Origin: Campylobacter sp. CNRCH_2014_0184h
Lineage (GTDB): Bacteria; Campylobacterota; Campylobacteria; Campylobacterales; Campylobacteraceae
Direction: 5' to 3'
Assembly (NCBI RefSeq): GCF_025772985.1
Contig: NZ_JAKMTB010000004.1
Coordinates: 96,563-160,562 of the forward strand
Length of the DNA: 64,000 nt
Shown here piece by piece: positions 28,948-37,552 of the stretch (positions are counted from its first letter, which is position 1; each line of letters opens with the position of its first letter). The translations under genes were made by a program, and so were the position numbers. Under the pieces are notes generated by a model. The model worked only from the letters and a program-made list of their open reading frames with translations, was not told where the DNA came from and searched no databases.

Positions 28948-29696
28948 TCGCATGTTTGGATGTAAAAGATGGTAGAGTAGTTAAAGGGGTGCAGTTTAAA
29001 AACCACGAAGATATGGGCGATATCATCGAGCTTGCTAAATTCTACTCACAAAATGGCATTGATGAGCTTGTATTTTATGATATAACCGCTTCAGCTAAAA
29101 ATGAGCGCATTGATAGAAATTGGGTAAGCAAAGTAGCACAAAATATCTCTATACCATTTTGCGTTGCAGGGGGCATAAAAAGTGAAGATGACGCAAAAGA
29201 GCTTTTAGCAAATGGTGCTGATAAAATTTCTATTAATTCCCCTGCTTTAAATGATCCTGATTTAATCTCACGCCTTGCAAAAAGCTTTGGAGTGCAATGT
29301 GTAGTCGTAGGCATAGATACTTTTAAAGATGAAAACAACGAGCTTTTAGTCTATAAATACACCGGAGATGAGAGTAAATCTCATCATAGTGGTAAAAAAA
29401 CACTAGAATGGGTAAAGCAAGTATGCGAGCTAGGAGCGGGTGAAATCGTGCTAAATATGATGAATCAAGATGGCATGAGAAAGGGCTATGATCTAGATCA
29501 ACTTGCTAAAGTTAGACAGATTTGTCCTGTGCCTTTAGTGGCAAGTGGTGGTGCAGGAGCTAAAGAGCATTTTTTAGATGCTTTTAAACTTGGTGTTGAT
29601 GGAGCTTTAGCAGCTTCAGTATTTCATAAAAAACTTATAGATATTAAAGAATTAAAACTATTTTTAAAAGATCAAGGCATACAAATTCGTATTTAA
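28929..29696 (+). CDS. hisF: Imidazole glycerol phosphate synthase, cyclase subunit
   Basis: A 255-residue beta/alpha barrel that makes IGP and AICAR with ammonia from HisH. It shows [57 protein letters not shown] and ASGGAGA, and both catalytic aspartates are present. The ribosome-binding site AAAGGAGG lies inside hisA. It is followed 10 nt later by hisI. Confidence 0.97.
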   Translation: MLAKRIIACLDVKDGRVVKGVQFKNHEDMGDIIELAKFYSQNGIDELVFYDITASAKNERIDRNWVSKVAQNISIPFCVAGGIKSEDDAKELLANGADKISINSPALNDPDLISRLAKSFGVQCVVVGIDTFKDENNELLVYKYTGDESKSHHSGKKTLEWVKQVCELGAGEIVLNMMNQDGMRKGYDLDQLAKVRQICPVPLVASGGAGAKEHFLDAFKLGVDGALAASVFHKKLIDIKELKLFLKDQGIQIRI

Positions 29697-29706
29697 AGGA
29701 AAAGCT

Positions 29707-30333
29707 ATGAAGATAAATGAAGAAGAATTCATAAAAAGCATTAACTGGCAAAAGGTTAATAACCTTGTTCCTGTGATCATTCAAGATTATCATTCTTGTG
29801 AAGTTTTAATGCAAGGTTTTATGAATGAACAAGCTCTAAGAGAGAGTTTTAAGCACCAAAAGGTTGTGTTTTACTCACGCACTAAAGAGCGTTTGTGGAT
29901 GAAAGGCGAACAAAGTGGGAATTTTTTGCATATTATAGATATGGGGCTTGATTGCGATAGAGATTGTATCTTGATTTTAGTTAAACCTAGTGGGGCTACT
30001 TGTCACACGGGTGATACTTCTTGTTTTGAAACGCTTTCTAAAAAGGCTGATTTTGTGTTTTTATCGCGTCTTGAAAGACTGATTAATTCACGTAAAAACA
30101 CTTGTACAAGTTCTTCTTACACAGCTGAACTTTTTTCAAAAGGCACTAAACGCATAGCACAAAAAGTAGGCGAAGAAGGCGTTGAAACCGCTTTGGCTGC
30201 TACTATTAAAGACAAAGATGAGTTGATAAATGAAGCAGCTGATTTACTTTATCATTTAGATGTTTTATTAGCTGATGCGGATTTGAGTTTAAATGATGTG
30301 ATTGCTAAATTAAAAGAAAGAAATAAAAGTTAA
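29707..30333 (+). CDS. hisI: Bifunctional phosphoribosyl-AMP cyclohydrolase / phosphoribosyl-ATP pyrophosphatase
   Basis: A 208-residue fusion (HisIE) for steps two and three of histidine synthesis. The cyclohydrolase half (about 1-115) has the zinc/magnesium motif DCDRDCILILVKPSGATCH and GDTSCF. The pyrophosphatase half (about 120-208) has KVGEEGVETALAA and the NEAADLLYHLDVLL helix. It ends the his operon. Its last two codons, stop and terminator lie inside the left copy of the 66-bp inverted repeat. Confidence 0.97.
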   Translation: MKINEEEFIKSINWQKVNNLVPVIIQDYHSCEVLMQGFMNEQALRESFKHQKVVFYSRTKERLWMKGEQSGNFLHIIDMGLDCDRDCILILVKPSGATCHTGDTSCFETLSKKADFVFLSRLERLINSRKNTCTSSSYTAELFSKGTKRIAQKVGEEGVETALAATIKDKDELINEAADLLYHLDVLLADADLSLNDVIAKLKERNKS

Positions 30334-30392
30334 GCGTGATTTCTCACGCTTAATTAAGCAATATTTTTGAAAAGATTCACTGACTATATCGA
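30327..30392 (+). repeat. 66-bp inverted repeat, left copy
   Basis: All 66 bases are identical to the reverse complement of 33780-33845. Similarity continues inward, weaker, to about 30414 (shared AAAAAACTTTA). It begins in the last codons of hisI and includes the operon terminator. Confidence 0.95.
30330..30355 (+). terminator. Terminator of the his operon
   Basis: Perfect 10-bp stem TTAAGCGTGA (30330-30339) and TCACGCTTAA (30344-30353) with a TTTC loop, followed by only TT. The same sequence, on the other strand at 33819-33842, is the coding end of the Bcr-type gene. Confidence 0.75.
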
Positions 30393-30473
30393 GTAATTTT
30401 AAAAAAACTTTACACATTAAAATCTAATTTTTGATTTATTTTCTACTTTTTAATTTCATTTTATTTGTATTTT

Positions 30474-30489
30474 TGGAACACTTATTGCT
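30474..30489 (+). promoter_or_regulatory. Sigma-54 promoter of flgE
   Basis: TTTTGGAACACTTATTGCTTT contains GG at 30475-30476 and GC at 30487-30488, exactly 10 nt apart, the -24/-12 form of sigma-54 (RpoN) promoters. Hook genes in Campylobacter are known RpoN/FlgSR targets. Transcription should begin near 30500. An ATTGCTT/AAGCAAT repeat and a TTGTGA/TCACAA hairpin (30515-30531) lie in the leader. Confidence 0.85.
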
Positions 30490-30557
30490 TTATATCTGCA
30501 TAAGCAATAGAAGATTGTGAGATATTCACAAAGCAATATTTTTTAAAGGATTTAATT

Positions 30558-32942
30558 ATGATGAGATCTCTTTGGGCTGGGGTTTCTGGACTCCAAGCAC
30601 ACCAATACGCAATGGATGTAGAAGGTAATAACATAGCCAATGTTAATACATTTGGTTTTAAATATTCTCGTGCGGATTTCTCAACGCTTATGAGTCAAAC
30701 TTCTAAGATAGCTACAGCTCCAGATGGTAACCTAGGTGGTAAAAACCCTATGCAAGTAGGACTTGGTTCTGGTGTAAATTCTACTACTAGAATTCACTCT
30801 CAAGGTAATATCCAAACTACAGATAAAAATACCGATATGGCTATCAATGGTGATGGATTTTTCATCGTTTCAAATGATGGTGGTACTACTCAGTATTATA
30901 CCCGTGCAGGGGACTTTAAAACAGATGCAGTAGGAAATTTCGTAGATAATAACGGCTATACTGTTCAAGGTTGGAATTATAATCAAGAAACAGGTCAAAT
31001 TGACTCTTCAACTTCAGTAGGTGATATCGTAATCCCACCTGGTATGAGTATGCCTGCTAGACCAAGCTCTTCAGTAAAACTTACAGCAAATTTAGATAGT
31101 GGTAATACTTTAGGTATGAATGCTTCTGCAAAAAGACCTATTTATGCACTAGATTCTACTCATGGTAGAAGAGATGATATAGGTAAGCCTATAGATGAAA
31201 ATGATACTGGACACACTGAGTTTTACACTACTTCAAAAAGTGGAGCCCAAGTAACCGAAAAAGGTGTAGATATGGGTGTAGTGTTTAACGCTCAAGGTGA
31301 GGGTTTAAATTTAAGAGATGGACAAGGTATATGGGTAAGTTATGCTGATGCTAAATGGCAATCCAACCAAGCATTGCAGCCTGATTTGCCAACTGAAGCA
31401 GGAAAGGCAGTAAATGGAACCCAGTATTCTTTTTGGGGTTTTACTGATGTAAATGGAACTCAACAACCTGCCAAATTAGATATAACTATAAATGGTGTTC
31501 GTATAGAAGCTACAGGTGTTGGTAAAGATACTTTTATTAATGCTATCAATGCTAAGACGGCAGAAACTGGTGTAGTGGCTTCTATAGTAGATGGTAAAAT
31601 GACATTTACAAATGATAATAGCACAGGAACAACAGCAAAATCTAAAAATCTAAATATACAAATGGGACCAACAAATACAGCTGGTGAAACTATTACTTGG
31701 GGTAATAATACTGGAACACCTACAGAATGGCCAGTACAGGCTGGAAATGATTTGCTAGGCGGAAATGCAGGGCCTATTAGTGTAATAACTGCTCATGAAT
31801 ATATTTATAGTTCAAATAGTGTTGATATAGGAGCAAATCCAGTTCCAGGTCAAGAAGGAACATGGCCGTCAATGAATGGCCAGAGAGTTTTTCATACTAC
31901 TGAAGATTTAAGAGAGCTTTTGCAAAGAGATGCTAGATATGCGGTAGATTATGATGGTAGTGGTAATAGAACAGCAGATGATGCAAATGTTGGTGTAGAA
32001 GTGGTAGTGGAAAGTGATGGTAGGTTTAAAATTACTAATCCAGCTCAAGATGGTGCAAAAGATATGACCTTTAAAGTTACAGGTTATTCTAATGAAACTA
32101 ATAAAATCGCTACTAATGATAAATTTACAGCGATGTTTAGCGCCTTAGATGGAAATTTCAATGCAGGTAATAATGAAAAATATTCTCAAGATATGTATCT
32201 TTCAGCACATACTGCGAGTATAGAAATCTTTGATTCATTAGGAACTAGACATGAGCTAACTGTGCAATTTACCAAACAAGCTAAAACAGCAGATGGTGGA
32301 GCTGAATGGTCTATAATCATCTCAGTGCCTGAGCCTGCAGAGATTAATTTCAGTGGTGATGGAGCCCCAGGAAACATAGTAGTAGGAAATTTAAGATTTG
32401 GCAATGATGGTTCACTTCAAAGCTATACGCCAAATGTATTAAACTTCACTGGAAATAACGGCTCAAAACCTGATCAAGTTATAAAACTTGACTTTGGTAC
32501 AACAGGTGGTTTTGATGGTTTAACAAGCTATGATAAAGACTCAGCTACCACTAAACAAGAAACAGATGGTTACACAGGGGGTAACTTAAAGCCAGATGCA
32601 TTAAGAACTGATGAGAATGGTTATATCTATGGAGAATTTACAAATGGTAAAACTCTAGCTCTAGCTAAGGTTGCTCTAGCTACTTTCCCAAATAACATGG
32701 GTCTTGAAGAAATGGGTAATAACCTTTTCAAAGCAACAGCAAACTCAGGAACACCTACTATAGGCCATGCTGGTGAAGGTGGTAGAGGGGGCTTAAAAGG
32801 CTCAGCTATAGAAATGTCAAATGTGGATTTAAGTCGTGCATTAACTGAGCTTATCGTAATCCAAAGGGGTTATCAAGCAAACTCAAAAACGATTACCACA
32901 AGTGATCAGCTTTTAAATACTTTGCTTCAATTAAAACAATAA
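30558..32942 (+). CDS. flgE: Flagellar hook protein FlgE
   Basis: A 794-residue hook subunit. The N-terminal rod/hook signature is [19 protein letters not shown] then [19 protein letters not shown]. The C-terminal helix ([20 protein letters not shown], then [17 protein letters not shown]) is the matching coiled-coil end that lines the hook channel. The long central region, much larger than in enterics, forms the exposed D1-D3 domains typical of Campylobacter hooks. AAAGGA lies 7 nt before the ATG at 30558. It has its own sigma-54 promoter and lies alone between the his operon and a zeta-like kinase gene, inside the inverted-repeat segment. Confidence 0.96.
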   Translation: MMRSLWAGVSGLQAHQYAMDVEGNNIANVNTFGFKYSRADFSTLMSQTSKIATAPDGNLGGKNPMQVGLGSGVNSTTRIHSQGNIQTTDKNTDMAINGDGFFIVSNDGGTTQYYTRAGDFKTDAVGNFVDNNGYTVQGWNYNQETGQIDSSTSVGDIVIPPGMSMPARPSSSVKLTANLDSGNTLGMNASAKRPIYALDSTHGRRDDIGKPIDENDTGHTEFYTTSKSGAQVTEKGVDMGVVFNAQGEGLNLRDGQGIWVSYADAKWQSNQALQPDLPTEAGKAVNGTQYSFWGFTDVNGTQQPAKLDITINGVRIEATGVGKDTFINAINAKTAETGVVASIVDGKMTFTNDNSTGTTAKSKNLNIQMGPTNTAGETITWGNNTGTPTEWPVQAGNDLLGGNAGPISVITAHEYIYSSNSVDIGANPVPGQEGTWPSMNGQRVFHTTEDLRELLQRDARYAVDYDGSGNRTADDANVGVEVVVESDGRFKITNPAQDGAKDMTFKVTGYSNETNKIATNDKFTAMFSALDGNFNAGNNEKYSQDMYLSAHTASIEIFDSLGTRHELTVQFTKQAKTADGGAEWSIIISVPEPAEINFSGDGAPGNIVVGNLRFGNDGSLQSYTPNVLNFTGNNGSKPDQVIKLDFGTTGGFDGLTSYDKDSATTKQETDGYTGGNLKPDALRTDENGYIYGEFTNGKTLALAKVALATFPNNMGLEEMGNNLFKATANSGTPTIGHAGEGGRGGLKGSAIEMSNVDLSRALTELIVIQRGYQANSKTITTSDQLLNTLLQLKQ

Positions 32943-32948
32943 TTTTAA

Positions 32949-32970
32949 CCCAAGGTTTTAAAACCTTGGG
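32949..32970 (+). terminator. Strong stem-loop after flgE
   Basis: A perfect 22-nt palindrome, CCCAAGGTTT / AAACCTTGGG around TA, 7 nt after the flgE stop. There is no U-run after it, but stability and position suggest termination or 3'-end protection. Confidence 0.7.
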
Positions 32971-33072
32971 ATCAAGCTTTACAAGGTTATCAAGGTAGCC
33001 TTGTAATACTTGATGACCTTGAAGCCTTCAATCTATTGCTAACTCACTTCTTTCTTGCCTTAAGGAGTGAGT
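32971..33072. other. Cluster of further inverted repeats between flgE and the zeta-like gene
   Basis: Two more structures. The first is a two-step hairpin in which ATCAAG (32971-32976) pairs with CTTGAT (33009-33014), enclosing TACAAGG (32980-32986) with CCTTGTA (32999-33005). The second is an 11-bp stem with one G-U pair (33042-33052 with 33062-33072). The GC content is higher than in the surroundings. No coding potential is seen. Function unknown. Confidence 0.55.
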
Positions 33073-33108
33073 AGCATGATTTGCATATCGACAAGTTAAA
33101 ATAAAAAT

Positions 33109-33690
33109 TTATAAACTTTGATTTTTAAAATTTATCATTAATGGTTCTAGCCATTTGGTAGTTTCAAATACTTCTAGCTTATTGTTTTTAAATTCTAAGA
33201 GTTTTTTATAATTTTGGGTATTATCAAAAATAGTAATGTGATTACAAAATTTAGCAATGGTGTTAAAATTTTGTAAAGATTCATAGTATCTTTTTTCTAT
33301 AAGTTCTTCTTTTATATCATGTCCACCTTTAGCAACGCGAATTTTAACTCTTTGTTTTGCTGTGCTTGGAGAGTCTAGTCCGATGTAGCAAAGATTTATA
33401 GTATAGGAATTTTTCTGTAGTTTTTTGAATAAAGATAAAATGCTAGTGCCACAAAGTGTGGTTTCTTGGTTAAAGTCATAAGCTTTTTTGATATAGTTTT
33501 CACGCATTTTAATGGCTATCCTTGAAGCTCTAAATTGATCTTCTTGATTTTTCCAATCCCCAAAGCTACTTACGATTTCATCGATGTTGATTCTAAGTCC
33601 AAAGTCTTTGTTTTTTTCAAGTTCATTATAATACAAGGTAGTTTTTCCAGATCCATTAACACCTGCAAAAATAGTAGCTATTTTTTTCAT
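33109..33690 (-). CDS. Zeta-toxin-like P-loop kinase (COG4185 type), no antitoxin partner
   Basis: A 193-residue P-loop protein. Walker A is GVNGSGKTT (residues 10-18), the middle has INIDEIVSSFG and QETTLCG, and the later RVKIRVAKGGHDI and EKRYYESLQNF fit the zeta-toxin/UDP-GlcNAc-kinase-like fold, where arginines of this helix bind nucleotide. Zeta toxins phosphorylate peptidoglycan precursors, but COG4185 members are often solitary and of unknown role. No epsilon-type antitoxin gene is adjacent. It is convergent with flgE and lies inside the inverted-repeat segment. Confidence 0.8.
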   Translation of the reverse strand: MKKIATIFAGVNGSGKTTLYYNELEKNKDFGLRINIDEIVSSFGDWKNQEDQFRASRIAIKMRENYIKKAYDFNQETTLCGTSILSLFKKLQKNSYTINLCYIGLDSPSTAKQRVKIRVAKGGHDIKEELIEKRYYESLQNFNTIAKFCNHITIFDNTQNYKKLLEFKNNKLEVFETTKWLEPLMINFKNQSL

Positions 33691-33779
33691 TAATAAAGCC
33701 TTTATTGATTGATGAGAAATTTTAACATAAATTGTTTATAAGTGTTTTGAAAATAAATATAAAGTTTTTTGAAAAAGGT

Positions 33780-33845
33780 TCGATATAGTCAGTGAATCTT
33801 TTCAAAAATATTGCTTAATTAAGCGTGAGAAATCACGCTTAACTT
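33780..33845 (-). repeat. 66-bp inverted repeat, right copy
   Basis: Exact reverse complement of 30327-30392. Its outer 27 bases encode the last eight residues and stop of the Bcr-type exporter. The inner part is non-coding. Weaker similarity runs inward to about 33758. Confidence 0.95.
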
Positions 33846-35060
33846 CTTTTTGATTTTACTTAACTTTCTTTTATTAATCAAACTCAGATAAGAAATCAAA
33901 GATAAAAATGCACAAGTTCCTAAAATAAGCGATAAAAATATAGGTGTATTAGCATTTAAAAGACTTACTAAAAATGCCATTATTCCCGCCATAGCAAATT
34001 GCGCTGCCCCTAAGAGTGCTGAAGCACTACCTGCATTTTGTTTTGATCTTGCCATAGCTAAAGTGGTGGTATTTGGCAGGATAAAACCCAAACTTGCTAT
34101 GATAAAACACAAAGGAATTTCAAAAGTCCAAAAACCTAGATCAAAAGTTGCCCCTAAAATGAGTAAAAAGGTTAAAAAAGTAATCATCATAAGCGCTCTT
34201 GGCAAAACATAATAAGGCGAGAGTTTAAGAACTATCCTTGCGTTTATATTAGCACATACAACAAAACTTAAAGCATGAGCTCCAAAAAGGGCTGCGTATT
34301 GTTGAGGGCTGAGTTCAAAAACACGCGTAAAAACAAAAGATGAGCCGGTTAAATAAGCAAAAAATCCTGCAAAGATTAAATTCCCACAAAGCAAATACAC
34401 CACAAAACGACGATCTTTTAAGATTTTTTTGTAACTTTTTGCAACTTCTTTGTGATTAAATTTTTTACCTTGGGTGTTGAGGTTGCTTTCTTTTAGAGCA
34501 AGAATAACAAGTAAAAATAAAATAAAACCTAAGATAAATAATGTCAAAAATATACTACGCCAAGAAAAAAACTCAAGCAAAATCCCACCAAAAGTAGGGG
34601 AAAGCATAGGTGCTAAAGAAGTAAAAACCATCATCAAAGCATAAACTCCTGCTGCTTCTTTAAGCTCAAAAACATCATTTACTATAGCTCTTGCTACAAC
34701 TACACCCACACAACCTCCCAAAGCTTCAAAAAAACGCAAAGCTATAAAAGCATGAATGGAATCAACTAAAACACAAGCAATGCTTGAAGAAATAAAAAGA
34801 AAAAGTCCTATATATAAAGGTTTTTTTCTGCCATATACATCACTTAATGGCCCATAAAAAAGCTGACCCAAAGAAAAGGCTATAAAAAAACTTGCAAGAG
34901 AAAGTTGAGTATAAAAAGAATTGGTTTGAAAACTTTTTTCTACCTCATTTAAAGCAGGTAAATACATATCAGTTGAAAGTGGTGCTATGGCAGATAAAAA
35001 GCCTAGTATGAAAATGAGTTTGAGTTTTTCAAAACCTTTTATTTGAGTGCGTTTTTGCAT
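33819..35060 (-). CDS. Bcr/CflA-type drug-resistance MFS exporter
   Basis: A 413-residue, twelve-segment inner-membrane transporter. The first segment has the Bcr/CflA hallmark APLSTDMYLPALNEVEKSF, then LGQLFYGPLSDVYGRKKPLYIG (MFS motif A) and RFFEALGGCVGVVVARAIVND in TM4-5 in the usual antiporter arrangement. Drug or metabolite export is expected, substrate unknown. I place the start at the ATG at 35060, preceded by AGGA, not at an upstream codon that would add 18 residues. The 3' end lies in the right inverted repeat. Confidence 0.9.
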   Translation of the reverse strand: MQKRTQIKGFEKLKLIFILGFLSAIAPLSTDMYLPALNEVEKSFQTNSFYTQLSLASFFIAFSLGQLFYGPLSDVYGRKKPLYIGLFLFISSSIACVLVDSIHAFIALRFFEALGGCVGVVVARAIVNDVFELKEAAGVYALMMVFTSLAPMLSPTFGGILLEFFSWRSIFLTLFILGFILFLLVILALKESNLNTQGKKFNHKEVAKSYKKILKDRRFVVYLLCGNLIFAGFFAYLTGSSFVFTRVFELSPQQYAALFGAHALSFVVCANINARIVLKLSPYYVLPRALMMITFLTFLLILGATFDLGFWTFEIPLCFIIASLGFILPNTTTLAMARSKQNAGSASALLGAAQFAMAGIMAFLVSLLNANTPIFLSLILGTCAFLSLISYLSLINKRKLSKIKKKLSVISHA

Positions 35061-35177
35061 ACAAAATCCTAAAATATTTTTGCCATTGTATAGCAAAAAG
35101 TCTAAAATAAACAATAATTTACATTTTTTAAAGGCAAATAAGATAAAATTAAATTAAAAAACAATCAAGGAAAAGTT

Positions 35178-35453
35178 ATGAATATGCCTTTTAGTGATGA
35201 GGAATTAATCGAACCTGTAAAAGCAAGTTTGGCTAAAACTATGCATATTTTAGAAAATGATGGTGGTGGACTTGATTTTTTAGGGGTTAAAAATGGCGTG
35301 GTTTATGTGAAATTAACCGGAGCTTGTCATGGTTGTCCTTCAAGCGGAACGACTTTGAAATATGGTTTAGAAAAACAGCTTAAAATCGACATACACCCAG
35401 ATATAACTATAGTAAATTTAGCAGGCGGGGAAAGCGAATTTGCAAAATTATAA
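35178..35453 (+). CDS. NifU-like iron-sulfur scaffold (C-terminal NifU domain)
   Basis: A 91-residue stand-alone NifU C-terminal domain with the CxxC cluster site GACHGCPSSG (C50, C53). Such proteins carry transient [4Fe-4S] clusters for delivery to apoproteins. The HILENDGGGLDFLGV opening is typical. It overlaps the next gene by 14 nt and starts a long co-directional operon running to 44624. It follows an AAGGAAA ribosome-binding site. Confidence 0.93.
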   Translation: MNMPFSDEELIEPVKASLAKTMHILENDGGGLDFLGVKNGVVYVKLTGACHGCPSSGTTLKYGLEKQLKIDIHPDITIVNLAGGESEFAKL

Positions 35454-35979
35454 AAAAATAGCCATAGAATGCTTTTATAAAAAAGATTTTAAAAACGCTA
35501 AGATGTATTTTTCTCTTGCTTATGAAAAGCGTAAAAATAAAAGACTTTTAACTTTTATTAATATTTGCGATTTGGCGTTAAAAAGCCCTGAAGAAGCCTT
35601 TGTGTTTTTTGAGTTTTTTATGCAAAATTATAAAAATACTAAAGTAGATAAAGATATTGAAAAACTCATTAGTCTTAGTCAAAGTGTGCAGTATGAAGAA
35701 GAAAGTGAAGACTTTGAGGGGTTGAGTTATCAAGATTTTTTACTTAGCGAAGCAAAAGTTGGGTTTAAACAAGCTTTGGAAAATGTTATAATATCGAATA
35801 AACTTATCATTAATGATAAAGAAGATTTTGTGGATTTTTTAGAAAAACTTTTAGAGCATGGTTATAAAGATATGCTTGTAGCTTATATGGAAGATGTTTC
35901 GGTGCATTTTTATTCTAATTATAGATTTATCAAGCTTAGTGAGAAAATCAAGGAATTAAATTATGATAGTAAAGATTGA
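35440..35979 (+). CDS. Conserved hypothetical protein (TTG start)
   Basis: A 179-residue soluble, helical protein with no signal peptide and no motif I recognise. The N-terminus ([20 protein letters not shown]) resembles a TPR-like helical pair. The start TTG at 35440 overlaps the NifU-like gene by 14 nt and has GGGG 9 nt upstream. The stop region overlaps the murE start by 17 nt. The same position in the C. jejuni cluster also holds a hypothetical gene, from memory. Confidence 0.7.
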   Translation: MQNYKKIAIECFYKKDFKNAKMYFSLAYEKRKNKRLLTFINICDLALKSPEEAFVFFEFFMQNYKNTKVDKDIEKLISLSQSVQYEEESEDFEGLSYQDFLLSEAKVGFKQALENVIISNKLIINDKEDFVDFLEKLLEHGYKDMLVAYMEDVSVHFYSNYRFIKLSEKIKELNYDSKD

Positions 35980-37246
35980 AAATACTTTCATTTGTGATAA
36001 TTCTAATGAATGCGAAAAAGATTGTTTTTTCTTAAAAACTGCTCAAAATGAAAAATTTATCCATCAAGCTTTAGAAAAACAAGCAAAAATTATAAATATA
36101 GCTGAGTGTAAGAAACTTTTAAATATAGATGAAAATATAAAAATCATAGGCATTACAGGCACAAATGGCAAGACAACTACTGCAGGGGCTATTTACTCTA
36201 TCTTGCTTGATTTAGGTTATAAATGTGCCTTGATGGGAACTAGGGGTAGTTTTATAAATGATAAAAATATCTCTCCAAAAGGCTTAACCACTGCTCCTAT
36301 TTTGCAAACTTTAGAGCTTTTATCTTTAGCAAGTAAGGAAAAATGTGAATTTTTAATTATGGAAGTAAGCTCACATGCTTTGGTACAAAACCGCATTGAA
36401 GGGCTTGAGTTTAAGGCTAAAATTTTTACTAATATCACTCAAGATCATTTAGATTTTCATGGAAGCTTTCAAAACTATCAAGCGGCAAAAGAAAGTTTTT
36501 TTACCGATGAGTGTATGAAATTTATTAATAAAGACGCAAAAGCTATAAATTTTAATGTCAAAGGTGCTTTTACTTATGGAGTAGAAAATCCAAGTTATTA
36601 TCATATCAAAGCTTATGCTTTAAAAAATGGCATTGAAGCTGTGGTAAATTTTGGCAAAGAAACTTTTATGATTGATTCTTCTTTGGTAGGGCTTTTTAAT
36701 CTTTATAATCTTTTGGCTGCAAGTGCTTGTGTGAATGAACTTGTCAAGCCAAATTTAAAAGAACTTGAAAAGGCCATTAGTAATTTTGGTGGCATTGAGG
36801 GTAGAATGCAAGTAGTTGCAAAAGATGTGATTGTAGATTTTGCTCATACGCCTGATGGCATAGAAAAAGTTTTAGATGCTTTAAAATATCGTGATTTGAT
36901 TGTGGTTTTTGGAGCAGGGGGAGATAGGGATAAAACTAAGCGTCCATTAATGGCTAAAATTGCCAAACATTATGCCAAAAAACTCATCATCACAAGTGAT
37001 AATCCACGCTCAGAAGAGCCTATGGATATCATTAATGATATTTTAAGTGGTATAGAAAAAGATGAGAGCGTTTTTATAGAATGCGATAGAAAAGAAGCGA
37101 TAAAAAAAGCATTAGAGCTTAAAACGAAAAATGATTTTGTAGTGATTTTGGGTAAGGGCGATGAAACTTATCAAGAGATTAAAGGAGTAAAATATCCTTT
37201 TAATGATAAAGAAGTGGTATTAGAGATATTAAAAGAAGGAAAATAA
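35963..37246 (+). CDS. murE: UDP-MurNAc-tripeptide synthetase MurE
   Basis: Adds the third residue to the peptidoglycan stem peptide. The 427-residue protein has the ATP site [10 protein letters not shown] (residues 63-72), [29 protein letters not shown], the FAHTPDGI motif and DNPRSEEP near the C-terminus. The DNPR sequence is the known determinant for meso-diaminopimelate. It is shorter than E. coli MurE because the N-terminal UDP-binding domain is reduced, as in other epsilonproteobacteria. It overlaps the upstream gene and abuts the YbaB gene. Confidence 0.95.
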   Translation: MIVKIENTFICDNSNECEKDCFFLKTAQNEKFIHQALEKQAKIINIAECKKLLNIDENIKIIGITGTNGKTTTAGAIYSILLDLGYKCALMGTRGSFINDKNISPKGLTTAPILQTLELLSLASKEKCEFLIMEVSSHALVQNRIEGLEFKAKIFTNITQDHLDFHGSFQNYQAAKESFFTDECMKFINKDAKAINFNVKGAFTYGVENPSYYHIKAYALKNGIEAVVNFGKETFMIDSSLVGLFNLYNLLAASACVNELVKPNLKELEKAISNFGGIEGRMQVVAKDVIVDFAHTPDGIEKVLDALKYRDLIVVFGAGGDRDKTKRPLMAKIAKHYAKKLIITSDNPRSEEPMDIINDILSGIEKDESVFIECDRKEAIKKALELKTKNDFVVILGKGDETYQEIKGVKYPFNDKEVVLEILKEGK

Positions 37247-37552
37247 ATGTTTGAAAATATGGATTTTTCTAAAATGGGTGAGCTTTTAACTAAGGCTCAA
37301 GAAAAAGCAAATGAATTAGAGCAAGAAGCTTTAAAAAAAGAATTTAGCGCAAAAAGTGGCGGTGGTTTAGTAAAAGTTAGTGCTAATGGAAAAGGTGAAA
37401 TCATCGATATAAATATTGATGATTCTTTACTTGAAGATAAAGAATCTATGCAAATTTTATTAATTGCAGCGATTAATGATGTGATGAAAATGGTAGAACA
37501 AAATAAAAAATCAATGGCTAGTAATTTATTTAGCGGAATGGGAATGCTATGA
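37247..37552 (+). CDS. YbaB/EbfC nucleoid-associated protein
   Basis: A 101-residue YbaB/EbfC family protein, a small dimeric DNA-binding protein. The N-terminal amphipathic helix (LLTKAQEKANELEQEALKKE) is followed by the strand region GGLVKVSANGKGEIIDINID and a C-terminal helix with a methionine-rich end. It starts right after the murE stop and overlaps the next gene by 4 nt. In many bacteria it is linked to recR-dnaX, which is not the case here. Confidence 0.9.
   Translation: MFENMDFSKMGELLTKAQEKANELEQEALKKEFSAKSGGGLVKVSANGKGEIIDINIDDSLLEDKESMQILLIAAINDVMKMVEQNKKSMASNLFSGMGML

Noticed and set aside
35061..35114. 18-residue N-terminal extension of the Bcr-type exporter
   Set aside because: No ribosome-binding site upstream; the ATG at 35060 has AGGA in the right place and gives the normal family N-terminus.
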